A DNA stretch of 64,000 nucleotides, taken from assembly GCA_026122225.1 (NCBI GenBank), contig JANEZZ010000399.1, positions 3,048,001 through 3,112,000 on the forward strand, in the 5' to 3' direction. The position numbers and the translations under genes were made by a program. The notes below the pieces were generated by a model. It made no database searches. It saw nothing but the letters and a program-made list of their open reading frames with translations, and was not told the DNA's origin. Shown piece after piece: positions 22,342 through 32,204 of this stretch (positions within the stretch are counted from its first letter, which is position 1; the number at the start of each line of letters is the position of its first letter). Origin of the DNA: Heloderma charlesbogerti (lineage: Eukaryota > Chordata > Lepidosauria > Squamata > Helodermatidae).

Positions 22342-23298
22342 TAGGGATGGTGGAGAATTTCTCCCCAAATCTTCGGGGGGCCGAGCGCCAACGCATTCGG
22401 CCCCCCAAAATCGGCGGTGAAATTCTCCGCCACCCCCCCCCCGGGACGGGACTTACCTTTGGCGAATGTCCCTCCCGGTGGCGGGTCCTGGCGGCAGTTC
22501 AGCGGCGTTTCGTCACGGGCGGGGGCGGCAGCCGGTCTCCCGACAGGCTGCTGCTGCCGCCATTGCAAAAAAAACCACCTAAAGTAAAAAAAAACACCAC
22601 ACACCCGTGCATAGGCTACGTAACAATTTACGTAGCCTATCACAGCTAGATTTCCAAAGTCAGCTGTGAGAGGCTACGTAAATCGTCACGTGGCCTATCA
22701 CGGGTGACTTCGAAAATAAAAAGCACGTACGCAAATGGCGGCGGCCCATGGGCGCCGCCATTTGCGTTCCTTATTTTGGCACGTCCAGTCTACGTAAAGA
22801 TTTACGTAGACTACGGCGAAAATAAGGGCACGCTATTTGCGTTGCCCTTATTTTCGCCGTAGTCTACATAAATCTTTACGTAGACTACAGGGACCAAATA
22901 AGGAACGTGAATGGCAGCTCCCTATGGGGCCGCCATTAGCGTACGCGTTTTTTTTTTTTTTTCCAAAGTCACCCGTGATAGGCTACGTGACGATTTACGT
23001 AGCCTATCACGGCTGACTTTGGAAATCTAGCCGTGATAGGCTATGTAAATCGTCACATAGCCTATCATGGGGTCTTTTTTTTTTTACTTTTTGTTTCGCG
23101 GCCGGGGAGACGGGGCGCTTCTCCCCGGCCTGAATTTCCGCCGGGTGAGGCAGGAAGCCTCCCCCCTGGCCTGAATTTCGGCCGGGCAAGGCAGGAAGCC
23201 TCCCCTGCTTCGCCTGAACTTCGGGAGGGAAAGCGAAGCACCTCCCCCCCACCGTGAAGCCAAGCTGCGAAAAGGTAAGTGACTTTCATATATCCCTA
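22342..23298. mobile_element. CpG-rich hAT-like element with nested palindromes
   Basis: The ends 'tagggatgg' and 'tatatcccta' share a 7-bp terminal inverted repeat. Exact 8-bp TSDs 'gtcaagat' lie at 22334-22341 and 23299-23306, diagnostic of hAT-type integration. The centre (about 22605-23070) is one large foldback whose arms contain six short palindromes built on 'aggctacgta' or 'agtctacgta'. Flanking parts are GC- and CpG-rich. No transposase frame is present, so it is non-autonomous. A relative in opposite orientation lies at 28807-29410. Confidence 0.85.
22611..23068. repeat. Six ~26-36-bp palindromes inside one ~460-bp foldback
   Basis: Units lie at 22611-22640, 22666-22701, 22787-22812, 22859-22888, 22975-23010 and 23033-23068. 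Unit 1 has perfect 13-bp arms, 'ataggctacgtaa' and 'ttacgtagcctat'. The third and fourth units belong to arms that are themselves complementary for at least 33 bp with one mismatch ('ctacggcgaaaataagggca' faces 'tgcccttattttcgccgtag'). Units 1/6, 2/5 and 3/4 pair across the centre near 22838. Confidence 0.85.
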
Positions 23299-23299
23299 G

Positions 23300-24635
23300 T
23301 CAAGATCCCCCGCCCACTAACACCTCATACAATTTACCCCCTGCCCTAACACACACATTTTCCTGCCCCTATGAGCCAGTGATGTGGACTGGAGTGAGAA
23401 CAGAGAAATGAACACTGTGACAACAGCAGGGCACAAGGTAAGCCATTAGACCAGGCGGCGGGGGAAGAGGAGAATGCAAACATGAGACTGCTGTTTTTGG
23501 CAGCAGCCCCGGGGTGGGGTGGGGGTTGGTCATGGCTTGTTCTGCCCTGAAGAGTAAACACACTCCAACCTTCCAGAGTCCTGGCCAATAAATGCAAAAA
23601 CACTGGGACAACTAACAAGCACTAGGCACTGAGGTAATTTTGAATTTGATCGAAAAATTAATTCAGAAGTTGGGAAACTTTAAACCTATGTTTAAAGTTT
23701 CCCAACTTTTAATCTGTATAGGATTAATCTTATTTTGTTTTTTGCAGTTTTAAATATGCTTACAATGCCCCCTTTGTGTACATTCGGGGGGGGGGGGTTT
23801 ACAGGCCTGCATTTATCTATCAAAAATAAGGCTAGCAAACAGATATATCCACCTTGCTTTCAATGAGTTGTATCCAACAGTATCCTTCTGCTAGCAGAAC
23901 AGACACTGCTGGCAGATTGTATTCCCCCTGGCAGCCTTCTAAATATGCTCCAGGTACTGTTGTTGTTTTTTTAAAGACGTAGAGAGATTTCAAACTCTCC
24001 AGGTTTCCCGTCTTCTCACTCAGCCTGTTTGCTGGACGCAATGAGTGGTATCTCCAGATATGTTCCTGTAAAACACCTGCTGGCAGCGGCACTAAAATAA
24101 ACAAACTGAAAGACATGCAGAAAATAAAAATGAACCAAAATGGCACAAAGGCTGAAGTCCTGATCACAGGGTCCTTGGCTGCTTAAACCCCACTGGCGTC
24201 AACATGACGTATGCAGCCTTAACACCCAGAGGATTGCAACCTCAGGGTGGGTTGCAACAGCCACTCATTTCGGGGTCCTTTCAGTGACTTTCCAAAATTC
24301 ACCTGGCTGATTGCCTCTAGATAATCAAAGTTGGAAAAGGAGGAAGAAATGCTATCTTCAACATGACCTAATGATGACTTACATAGCCATGTTCTGTAAG
24401 AGTCAGAACTGCAGAGATAGCGCCCTGTCCAAGAGGTGCACCCCAGAATCAGGTTTATCTGAACTGCTACAAGTTGACTGGGGGAGAAAGAGACAGAGAC
24501 AGAGACTGGCTTCAGTGGATTTAAGTCAAGAGTATATTAGTAGATTACTTTTACGGCCTAGTTCTACCCATTTCTACTTGGAAGTTGGTTCCACTGAATT
24601 GAAAAAGATGTATTCCACAGATAAGAGTGCATTGG
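23300..24635. other. Repeat-poor stretch
   Basis: It contains the perfect hairpin at 23667-23708 (listed separately), a poly-G run near 23787-23797 and otherwise unassigned sequence. No gene is supported. Confidence 0.4.
23667..23708. repeat. Perfect 19-bp-arm hairpin with 4-nt loop
   Basis: The left arm 'aagttgggaaactttaaac' (23667-23685) is the exact reverse complement of 'gtttaaagtttcccaactt' (23690-23708), with loop CTAT. No TSD or TIR family is evident. Confidence 0.9.
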
Positions 24636-24644
24636 GTCGCAGCC

Positions 24645-24790
24645 CTGATGTGTAAAGAGCTTTACAACCTCTTTTTCTTCTTCTTGTATTTGAAACAGTT
24701 CTGTGTGGCAGGTCACAGTCATTTCCATTTTGCAAGTAAGGAACTGAACTTGCAGAAGAACAACCTGCCCAAAGTTAAGGCCAATGTATG
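24645..24790 (+). mobile_element. MIR-like SINE core fragment
   Basis: 'atttccattttgcaagtaaggaactga' followed by 'acctgcccaaagttaaggcc' has the order of the MIR/CORE-like segment (pyrimidine block, 'gaggaactga', 'ttgcccaaggtca'). It is short and decayed. Confidence 0.4.
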
Positions 24791-24840
24791 TATGGTAGGG
24801 TTGCCAATCAACTAGAAAAAGGTGGCTTGGATGAGCTCTT

Positions 24841-24885
24841 TCTCCCCCCCTCCCCCTCCCCCTCCCCTCCCACCCCCCCTCCATT
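24841..24885. repeat. C-rich low-complexity tract
   Basis: About 45 bases are almost entirely C and T, with runs of CCCCCT. The minus strand is correspondingly G-rich, which could support quadruplex formation; that is inference. Confidence 0.8.
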
Positions 24886-24889
24886 AGAC

Positions 24890-25540
24890 TTATTGCCAGA
24901 ATTGTTGGTGTAAAAGGCATAATTTGGGAATGGTTGCTTGGATTTTTCAGTAGAAGTTAGCATGATGACTTTCACTTATAGTGCATACTTCAACTGAGTA
25001 ACCACACACACAAATTCACATCCAGTAGACACAGAGGTTGTCAAGCCCAGCTTTGGTGCACTATTGTACTACTGTAGCATCACTCTGGGACCTTGTGGGA
25101 AATGGAAATGGATGCTACTGCCAGGGAACAGAGATCTGCTGCCGGACCTATAGAGAGTTCTGTCCCTCTTGCAGTGGCCTGCTGCATTTCCATGCTGGCC
25201 ACGTGTGTGTGTGTGGGGGGGGGGCTTCACTCCTCTGGCAGCCTACTTGGTTTCTCTGCTGGGTACAGAAATGAGACAAGAGCTCTCCATCCCTCTTACA
25301 CTAGGCCACTCTCTTGCCTGCATGTATTTCCTGGTCACTTATGGCTACTAGGCTAGTTGTTATATACAAGACCTAATTACTCAGTTAAATCTGCATAAGT
25401 CTGCATATACTTAAAGGGAAAAAAATACTTTTAGATGATGCACACATATCACAGCCGGTATTTCAGAAGAGACATTCACCATTCTCTCTTCACAAGAAGG
25501 GACGCCTCTTCAAGAGGGTGCTTGCAGTATGTATTGATTG
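24890..25540. other. Repeat-poor stretch with (GT)n/poly-G
   Basis: A short (TG)n run grades into poly-G near 25203-25226. No gene or transposon is supported. Confidence 0.4.
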
Positions 25541-25544
25541 ACTG

Positions 25545-25660
25545 ATTGATTTTATATACCATATTTCAAGTATAACAAACCTCTCAGAGCAGTTGTAAGC
25601 ACTTGTATTAAAAACACCAATATTTGCTTTTCAAAAATCAGCTGCCTGATGCCTCAAGTG
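25545..25660 (-). mobile_element. L2-like LINE 3' tail
   Basis: On the minus strand the usual order is seen: an AT-rich 3' UTR, 'gcttacaactgctctgagag', 'atatggtatataaaatc' and a CAAT-rich tail. Confidence 0.45.
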
Positions 25661-26191
25661 CATCTTTCTCAGCCAATGAAATGTGGTTAAATGGATTAAT
25701 CTAACTGGTTAAGGCTGCAATCTTATGGCTTGTAGACAGTGCCCCAGGGGCCAGAGGATGCTGTGGATCTGCCCCTCCTAGGCTGGGAATAGAGCTCCGA
25801 CCTTGGAGGAGGAAATCTGACTGCGGATCCCCACCCCAAGCCCTTGCGAACCACTGCAGAGACCTCTGCTGTGGTTCCCTCTCATGGGGTTGGAACGTTG
25901 ACCTCAGGAATGGGGGAAAACGCTGAGACGGGGGCATGCCGGTGGGCAGGGAGGGAGAGGCATGGATCCACTGGATCAAATGACATCTCAGCCCCCGCCC
26001 AAAAAAACATTATGCGTGCTCAAGAGCGCATGCAAATGTTTCCCTCCCATTACCAGCAATGGAAGGGAGTTGTATTTCTTCCATCCATGGACGGAAGAAA
26101 AATACTCAAAGTCTCGCCTTCCCTGTCTTAGGATAGACTGGCGCTTACAATATTGGAGACTCTGCTCAAACCATGTAAGATTGCTCTCTCA

Positions 26192-26281
26192 GGCTGCAAT
26201 CCTTTATACCCATACCTATACGCATCCCTCTATACACATACCACTGAGTTATTTCTGAGCAGACATGCATAGGATTGTACC
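26192..26281. mobile_element. Hairpin-type MITE relative ('ggctgcaatcc' termini)
   Basis: The ends 'ggctgcaatcc' and 'ggattgtacc' are inverted, with 'agacatgcataggatt' at the right as in the TTA-flanked hairpin MITEs. The inner hairpin differs. The TSD is unclear. Confidence 0.5.
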
Positions 26282-26289
26282 ATTAATAA

Positions 26290-27595
26290 ACTAAATATTG
26301 CAGCCCTAATAACTTCAATGGCTGGAATGGGGAATTGAGGTGCTTGTGTCTGAAACAACTTTATTGGGGCACTGCCATGGGATCCATCCACCTGTACATT
26401 ACCACAGTAATGTGGAGATGGCTCATGGGAAAGCAGCCTGTGGGGCAGTGATTGCACTGCCATGGTAACCCATAGAGTGGTATTCCATAGAGCGGGAGCC
26501 TGAAATATATTCCTACTATAGTAGAATTTCCAGTAGTTTAGGCGGCGAACAGAATGCTACTGAAGCTAATGACAGAGTTGCTTACTGGATATGGTGCTTC
26601 TGGGAGTCCCACTCCACCCAGAACTCTTTCAACCCACTTTGCAATTCAAACAAGTTTCATGTACATCAGCAGAGGCTAGGTACATTTTTGTTGTTGGTTA
26701 CTTACTGCTCCACAGCAATACAAGCCAAAACCTTTGACTGCAATGCCTCATTTATTATTGCTCACAACGAGCAGTCACTGTTTGCATATGGAAACTCATG
26801 CACGAGTGCAGCCTGCTTCCTTTGGAGCGGATGCATCACTTAGGGCCATATTCCCCCCTTGACCCAAGTGTGGAACAACTACGGATCTCTATTGCAAACT
26901 GAAAGGAGAATATGCTCTTTTCATGAACTATGATCCAGAAGGTTCTCTTACAGATCAGCCGACTCAAATCTGAACACCACACTTCCTTCCTTCCTCTTTT
27001 TGGCGTTTGCAATGGATTTGTTTTGCATTCCAAACTGCTACAATATCGTTGTTTTGCCCAAACCTGTGGCTTGTTCTGTACTACTTTGTATTTCCACTTT
27101 GATGCTGGAAATAATGAAAGAAAAAAAAATCTATTGCGAGATGGGGCTAAAGTGCCTTTTTACCTGTCTCTCTGCTTTGTTCAGGAGGAAGCAGCTAACC
27201 TGCATCTTAACAAAGCAGCCTTAGGGCCTCAAGGAGCTGGCGGCTCATGAATGAATCATTTACATAAAAAGCGGGAGGGAAGATACATTCCAAAATGTCT
27301 GGCAGAATTTTTTAGAACTCTATGCAGATAGACGAGTGAAGGACATGTTCCTCCACCTTCCACCACCCACTGCTCTGCACTGTCAATACCATGCTCTCAT
27401 CTTGTTTTTAGCATCATCTTCCTTTCCTTTCTTTTTAAATTCCCCCATTCCTTTCCCCCATTCTTGTGTTTTCTTCCTTTTTCTTTTTAATCTAATACCA
27501 TAATATGCAAATTAGCAGTTGTGAAAGCAATAACTGTAAATGGTTTAGTATGTAAGACACAGAACTTAACACACATCAGTGACCTGAAGGGAAAG
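26290..27595. other. Repeat-poor stretch
   Basis: No recognised repeat. Overlapping open frames of up to 106 codons (26930-27250 plus) show no domain and I do not call a gene. The stretch is a reasonable place to test for conserved non-coding sequence. Confidence 0.35.
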
Positions 27596-27607
27596 GTGGA
27601 GGGGGCA

Positions 27608-27735
27608 TTTTATTTTTAAACAAAATAAAATTTTATTTAATTTTTTAATTTTTTATTATTTTTTATTTTTAAACAATAAAAAATTTGTTTTTTTAACAAT
27701 TAAAATTTAATTTTATTGTTAAAAAAAATCTCAGA
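27608..27735. repeat. Extremely AT-rich, partly self-complementary tract
   Basis: Nearly all A/T over about 125 bases, with repeated 'aaacaataaaa' and 'attttattgtt' blocks that are mutually complementary. It could extrude or fold; no element boundary was found. Confidence 0.65.
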
Positions 27736-27930
27736 AAAAAATTCAGTGAACAGTAAATACAAAACAAAGGGGCTTTAGGATCAGAGACTTTTCTGGAGGG
27801 CAGAATGGCTCTGTAGACAAGGGCTGAGAGTTGCCCATCCCATCGTCAAGCTCTGTATTACTAAAGTGATTCTATATATCTTCATGGAAAGGGGCATTTT
27901 GAGTTTGGGCTCTGAAAAGGAGGGCCCAAA

Positions 27931-28083
27931 CCAGCTGCAGGTGTGGCTGGACATAATCATGCTGGGATCAGTTGCACGCCAATGCCCTCCAGGTGCCCAG
28001 ACCTTCGCAACCTTGGGACTGGGAGAGCATTGCTGTGGAACTGATCCCAGGACGATCAACCCCAACCACACCTGCAGCTTCAA
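27931..28083. repeat. Imperfect ~150-bp inverted repeat
   Basis: The left arm begins 'ccagctgcaggtgtggctgg' and faces 'ccccaaccacacctgcagct' at the right. 'gctgggatcagttgcac' faces 'gtggaactgatcccag'. As a result both strands translate to related peptides over the arms. The remaining spacer is about 20 bp. Confidence 0.7.
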
Positions 28084-28239
28084 GTGTGGAAGGAAGGCTG
28101 GTTGCTCATCACACTCACCGAGAGGCAGCAACACACTCTCCATGGTGAGCAAAAACATGGAAGCCGGGCTTTGCCACTTTTGCTTTCTCTTACCTTATAG
28201 ATCAGAAACCCCCAAATGTGTGTGTCAGTACATATTAGT

Positions 28240-28770
28240 AGGTTGCAAGAGAACTGCTAATGTGCCGTGAGAAATAAATAGCAAATGCTTAAAGGCTTCT
28301 GTGAGCCCAAGACACCAAGTCACAGGCCTGTTGCCTCTGCTCTGATTCACTGTTCTGGCCTCGCCTCTTCCCAAACACCTTCTACTAGTTATGGGATCAG
28401 GGAACTCTGCCACATCTCTGCATCAGGTGTGATCATTCAATCACTTCCCATGCAAAGATGCAGAAGAATTGTGCCCGACTTAAAAGGACACTGCCAGATG
28501 TATTTCTGCAAGAGTCAATGATCTGGGCTTTCTTCCAGTCACAAGGCACACTCAGATCAACAACTCAAGTGGAAAACACAAGGGGAGGTGTGTCTCCTCT
28601 GAGGGCAGGTAATTGTTACTCCTTCATACTCTAAAAGTAATCCTTTCTCAGGCATGGCATGAAGAGTGTCTCCAATTTTAATTAAGGAAAAAAAGTGTGC
28701 CTAAGCTGTCAGAAGTTTGGAAAACAAAAAAGATTTTTACAGTTTTTAACAGGGGCGTTCTAATCATGCA
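28240..28770 (+). repeat. Old diverged repeat, copy B (partner at 4060-4905)
   Basis: Collinear blocks shared with copy A include 'gtgccgtgagaaataaat', 'aaaggcttctgtgagccca', 'actctaaaagtaa', 'tccaattttaatta' and 'gtttggaaaaca'. Orientation is the same. The family is unknown to me. The hAT-like element at 28807 lies just downstream. Confidence 0.5.
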
Positions 28771-28806
28771 TCCAGTTTTGCAGCCGTGCAGTTTGTCATT
28801 GTCAAC

Positions 28807-29410
28807 TAGGGATGTACGAAACACTTACCTGGTTTCGTCCAGGGACATCTGCTGTGGGGGGGAGGCGCTCCGTCCCTCCCCCCGAAATCCTCGACGGGGG
28901 GGGGAGGTGATCCGTTCCTCCCCGCCGGAATCCTGCCCAGCTGGCTCCGCTCCGCGGCCAGGCCGCAGAGCCGCTGACCGGGCCAACCCGCAGTGGGGCC
29001 TCCAGCTGCTGCTGGGCTGATGCGGACACGTTCCCGCTTTAGCCATCATAGGCTACGTAAATATTTATGTAGCCTATCACGGAGAAAACGGGAACACAAA
29101 TGGCATAGGGAACGCCATTTACATCCCTGCTTTAGCCGTGATAGGCTACGTAAATATTTACGTAGCCTATTACGGGCTACCATAGGGATGCAAATGGCGT
29201 CCCCTACTCAGGACGCCATTTGCGTCCGCAGCAGCTGGAGCCACCGAAGCTGCCGCCGGAGCCGCAGCCAGGTAGGCTCTGTTTCGCGGGGTTTTTGCAG
29301 GGTGGTGGGGCCGGTTGCTCCATTCTGCCATGGATTCCGGGGGGCCGAATTCACTGGAATTCGGCCCCCTGGGATCCGTGGCGGAATTAGAGAATCAGAT
29401 AACATCCCTA
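28807..29410. mobile_element. CpG-rich hAT-like element, second family member
   Basis: The ends 'tagggatgt' and 'acatcccta' are perfect 9-bp TIRs. Exact 8-bp TSDs 'ttgtcaac' lie at 28799-28806 and 29411-29418. Its left end ('gaaacacttacctggtttcg') corresponds to the reverse complement of the right end of the 22342-23298 element ('aggtaagtgactttc'), so the two lie in opposite orientation. Palindromic units occur at 29048-29077 and 29141-29170, and a 17-bp-arm hairpin 'ggatgcaaatggcgtcc'/'ggacgccatttgcgtcc' follows at about 29187-29228. No coding capacity. Confidence 0.85.
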
Positions 29411-29419
29411 TTGTCAACA

Positions 29420-30105
29420 CAGTATCCCAGTACCATTCTTGAGACCGAGCATTCAGCACTCTAGCCTGTTCATCACATCGAAAGCTGCAGTGGAATCTTT
29501 CAGCTTTGTTTGCAATTGTGGGTACCCTGCTTCTTGTAAACAAAGCAACTTCCCATCTCAGGGTTCCCATTGCTAAATCAGGATGAAGCACAGCATCTTT
29601 TGCAGTCATGACCTATGGATGTCATCAAGTTGGAACTCTGCCTAGTTCTATTTATGTCACATTGCATTTGGGGTGGGAGTGAGGAGAGGAGAGGCTTCCA
29701 AAGTAGGCATCCCTTCCTGAAAGCCAACTCGGAAATCCACCAGAATGTGCTTTACATACATTTTCTTGTGCGGTGCTCAGAATTTCAAAGAACAATGAAA
29801 GCCGCTGCCCTGGACTGAGTGGCCTGCTTCATAAGAAGACTTGACAGATCTCCTGAACGTTAGTCAAAGCAGTTCTTATCCTCTTCTTTGATCAAGATCC
29901 TAGTTTTGGATTACAAGCTCTTATTCTTCAGACAGTATATATGGACAGTAAGTGGTGATCTTATACAAAAAATATCTGCGTAATTCTTCTAGATAAATGC
30001 TAACTAGTGAAACAGAGTGGGCAAGTGAGAGAGGCAGGGCGTTGCTGGTTCAAATCAGACATGGCCTCACTAGACAGCATTAGAGATGCCATCATCTATC
30101 AGCCT
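29420..30105. other. Repeat-poor stretch
   Basis: No gene or recognised repeat. Confidence 0.4.
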
Positions 30106-30109
30106 CAAA

Positions 30110-30290
30110 TATTATCCCATCCCTAACGTGGGAATAATTTTATTTATAATACGTTGATCCTACCACTCCTCCAATAGCTCAAGGTGGCACACACTGTTCC
30201 CCCCTTTTTAACCTCACATGTGAGGCAGCTTAGGCTGAAACACAGTGACTGGCCCAAGGCTCTAGCTTAAAGTACTTGATAAATGCTAAG
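30110..30290 (-). mobile_element. MIR-like SINE fragment with L2-type tail
   Basis: 'ctcacatgtgaggcagcttaggctgaa' followed by 'cagtgactggcccaaggctc' is the reverse complement of the SINE core at 38269-38509. The tRNA-like head is missing. Confidence 0.5.
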
Positions 30291-30604
30291 CATTACTGTT
30301 ATTATCTGTAATTTAATCAACATTAAATTTTATTATATGCATGGCATTACTTTTTGCATGTTTGCTAACAAGTCTTGCAAAACCATGCCGGATAATAACG
30401 GAATTATCCGTTGTTACTGGCTTAAAGGACTTGGATTATACCATGTCAGCAGGCCCACATCTTATTGTCAACCTATTTTGTTCAGTACTAATCACCACAT
30501 CTTGACACACAGGCAAGTATAAGCAGCACTGAAAATCACTGTATCACACAGCAAAGCAACTTGCACCTTTGTATCATACCACCTAATCCCAATCAGAAAA
30601 TCCC

Positions 30605-32200
30605 TGGTCCACACCTTTATTTATTTATTACATTCTATGCTGCCCGTTAGCCACAGCTCTCTGGGCAGTTTACAAGACAAAGCTTAAAATCATAAAATAC
30701 AATAACATAGTAAAACATTATATAAAAACCATAAGTTTAAAACAGAATAAACGAAAGTAGTAACCAAGATAAAAACCAGCAGCAGTGCAAAGATCTAAAA
30801 ACGCACTAACGCACTGAAGAGCTAAAAAGCCTTTGAAAATAGAGGATCTTCACCTGATACCAAAAAGACCACAATGTAGGTGCCATATGAGCCTCCCTGG
30901 GGAGGGTAGTGCACTACTGGGGTTAGTAGCCACCCGCCTCACCTCACTCAGCTGTGACTCAGCTAGAGAAGGGCCTCTGAGGATGATCTTGGGGTCTAAG
31001 CAGGTATATATGGAAGAAGATGATCCTTCAGGTCACCTGACCCCAAACAATTTAGGGTTTTGTAGGTTCATACCAGCACTTTGAATCTGGACTGGCAATC
31101 AGTGCAGATCATAAAGCACTGGCATAATATGATCATATTGAACAATCCCCATTAATAATCTCACTGCACTATTTTGATCAGCTGTGGTGTCTAGGCTTTT
31201 TCAAAGGCAGCCCCACATATAACACATTGCAGTAATCTTGATAAGAGAGGTTACCAGAGCATAGATTATTGTAGCTAGGCTATCTCGGTCCAGATAGGAT
31301 CATAGATGATAAAAGGTGCTCCAGTATCACTCATCCGGACAGAAGAACCACCCACTAACAGTACCTCCCTCTTATCCGGATTGAGTCTCAGTTTATTGGG
31401 CCTCATCCAGTCAATTACCACACCCAGGCACTGATTCAGAACACCTAGTGCCTCACTAGAATCTGATGAAAAGAAGAGATAGAGCTGAGTGTCATCCTCA
31501 TATCGGTGACACCTCAGTCCATAACTCCAGATAACTTCACCCAGCAATTTCATGTAGATGTTGAACATAGATGAAATAGAGCCCTGTAGCACCCCATGGC
31601 ATAACTGCCAAGGGACAGAACAATAATCCCCCAGCACCACTTTCTGGAATTGGCTATCCAAATAGGAGTGGAACCACTGCAGCGTAGTACCTGCAGCTCC
31701 CAGAAGAATACCATGGTCAACTGTATCGAAAACCACTGACTGATCCAAGAGAATCAACAAGGTCACACTCCCTCTGTCCCGCTCTCGGCAGAAGTCATCC
31801 CACAGGGTGACCAAGACAGTTTCCATTCCACAAATAGGCCTGAAACCCAATTAAAATGAATCTGGATAATCAGTTTCATTCAAGAGTGCCTGGAGTTGGC
31901 CAGCAACCACCCACTCAAGCACCTTGCCCAGGAAGGGGATGTTAGTAACTGCCCTATATTTGTTAACACAGTCTGGACCCATGTTAGACTTTTTCAGCAG
32001 TGGCTAATGAAAAAGCAGCTTTAAAGCAGCCAGCACCACTCCCTCTCTCAAGGAGGAGTTGACAACCTTCTGGAACCAGCCAGACATCCCTTCTTGATTA
32101 GATGTAATAAGCCAGGGCAAGGGTCAATCACATAGGAGGTCAACTTTTGTCTGTGCTAGTGACCTAGATGCACCTGGTGGGTTGGGAATTAGGTAACCAG
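30605..32200 (-). mobile_element. L2-clade LINE with most of the RT, 5' truncated
   Basis: On the minus strand the order runs from the RT fingers ('SLREGVVLAALK', 'GKVLEWVVAGQLQALLNETDY', 'GFRPICGMETVLVTL') through the palm ('FDTVDHGILLG', 'WFHSYLDSQFQKVVLGD') and 'NKLRLNPDKREVLLVGGS' to the decayed C-terminus. The 3' UTR and A/T-rich tail lie at about 30605-30800. The longest intact frame is 191 codons (31850-31275). The catalytic YADD reads YEDD at 31491-31502, so even this frame would be defective. No endonuclease remains. Confidence 0.8.
31275..31850 (-). pseudogene. L2 reverse transcriptase fragment (191 codons)
   Basis: This is the longest uninterrupted part of the minus-strand L2. It would have encoded reverse transcription of the L2 RNA at the nicked target (target-primed reverse transcription). 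Visible RT blocks are 'GFRPICGMETVLVTLWDD', 'LLILLDQSVVFDTVDHGIL', 'GVLQGS' and 'YEDDTQL'. The usual YADD carries A-to-E, and the SPMLF-like motif after 'GVLQGS' is shortened, so catalysis is not expected. The ATG is simply the first methionine in an internal fragment, not a real start. Confidence 0.75.
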
Positions 32201-32204
32201 TTAC

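Noticed and set aside
22245..22649. 134-codon frame over the hAT-like element, and shorter frames at 23007-23289
   Set aside because: Arise from GC-rich, stop-poor, palindromic DNA of a non-autonomous element; no transposase motifs.
22611..23068. CRISPR-like array because of regularly repeated palindromes
   Set aside because: Repeats alternate in an inverted layout, spacers are themselves complementary, and the host is a vertebrate; this is a foldback transposon.
28993..29442. 149-codon arginine-rich frame
   Set aside because: Created by the CpG-rich palindromic hAT-like element; ends just outside it and has no domain.
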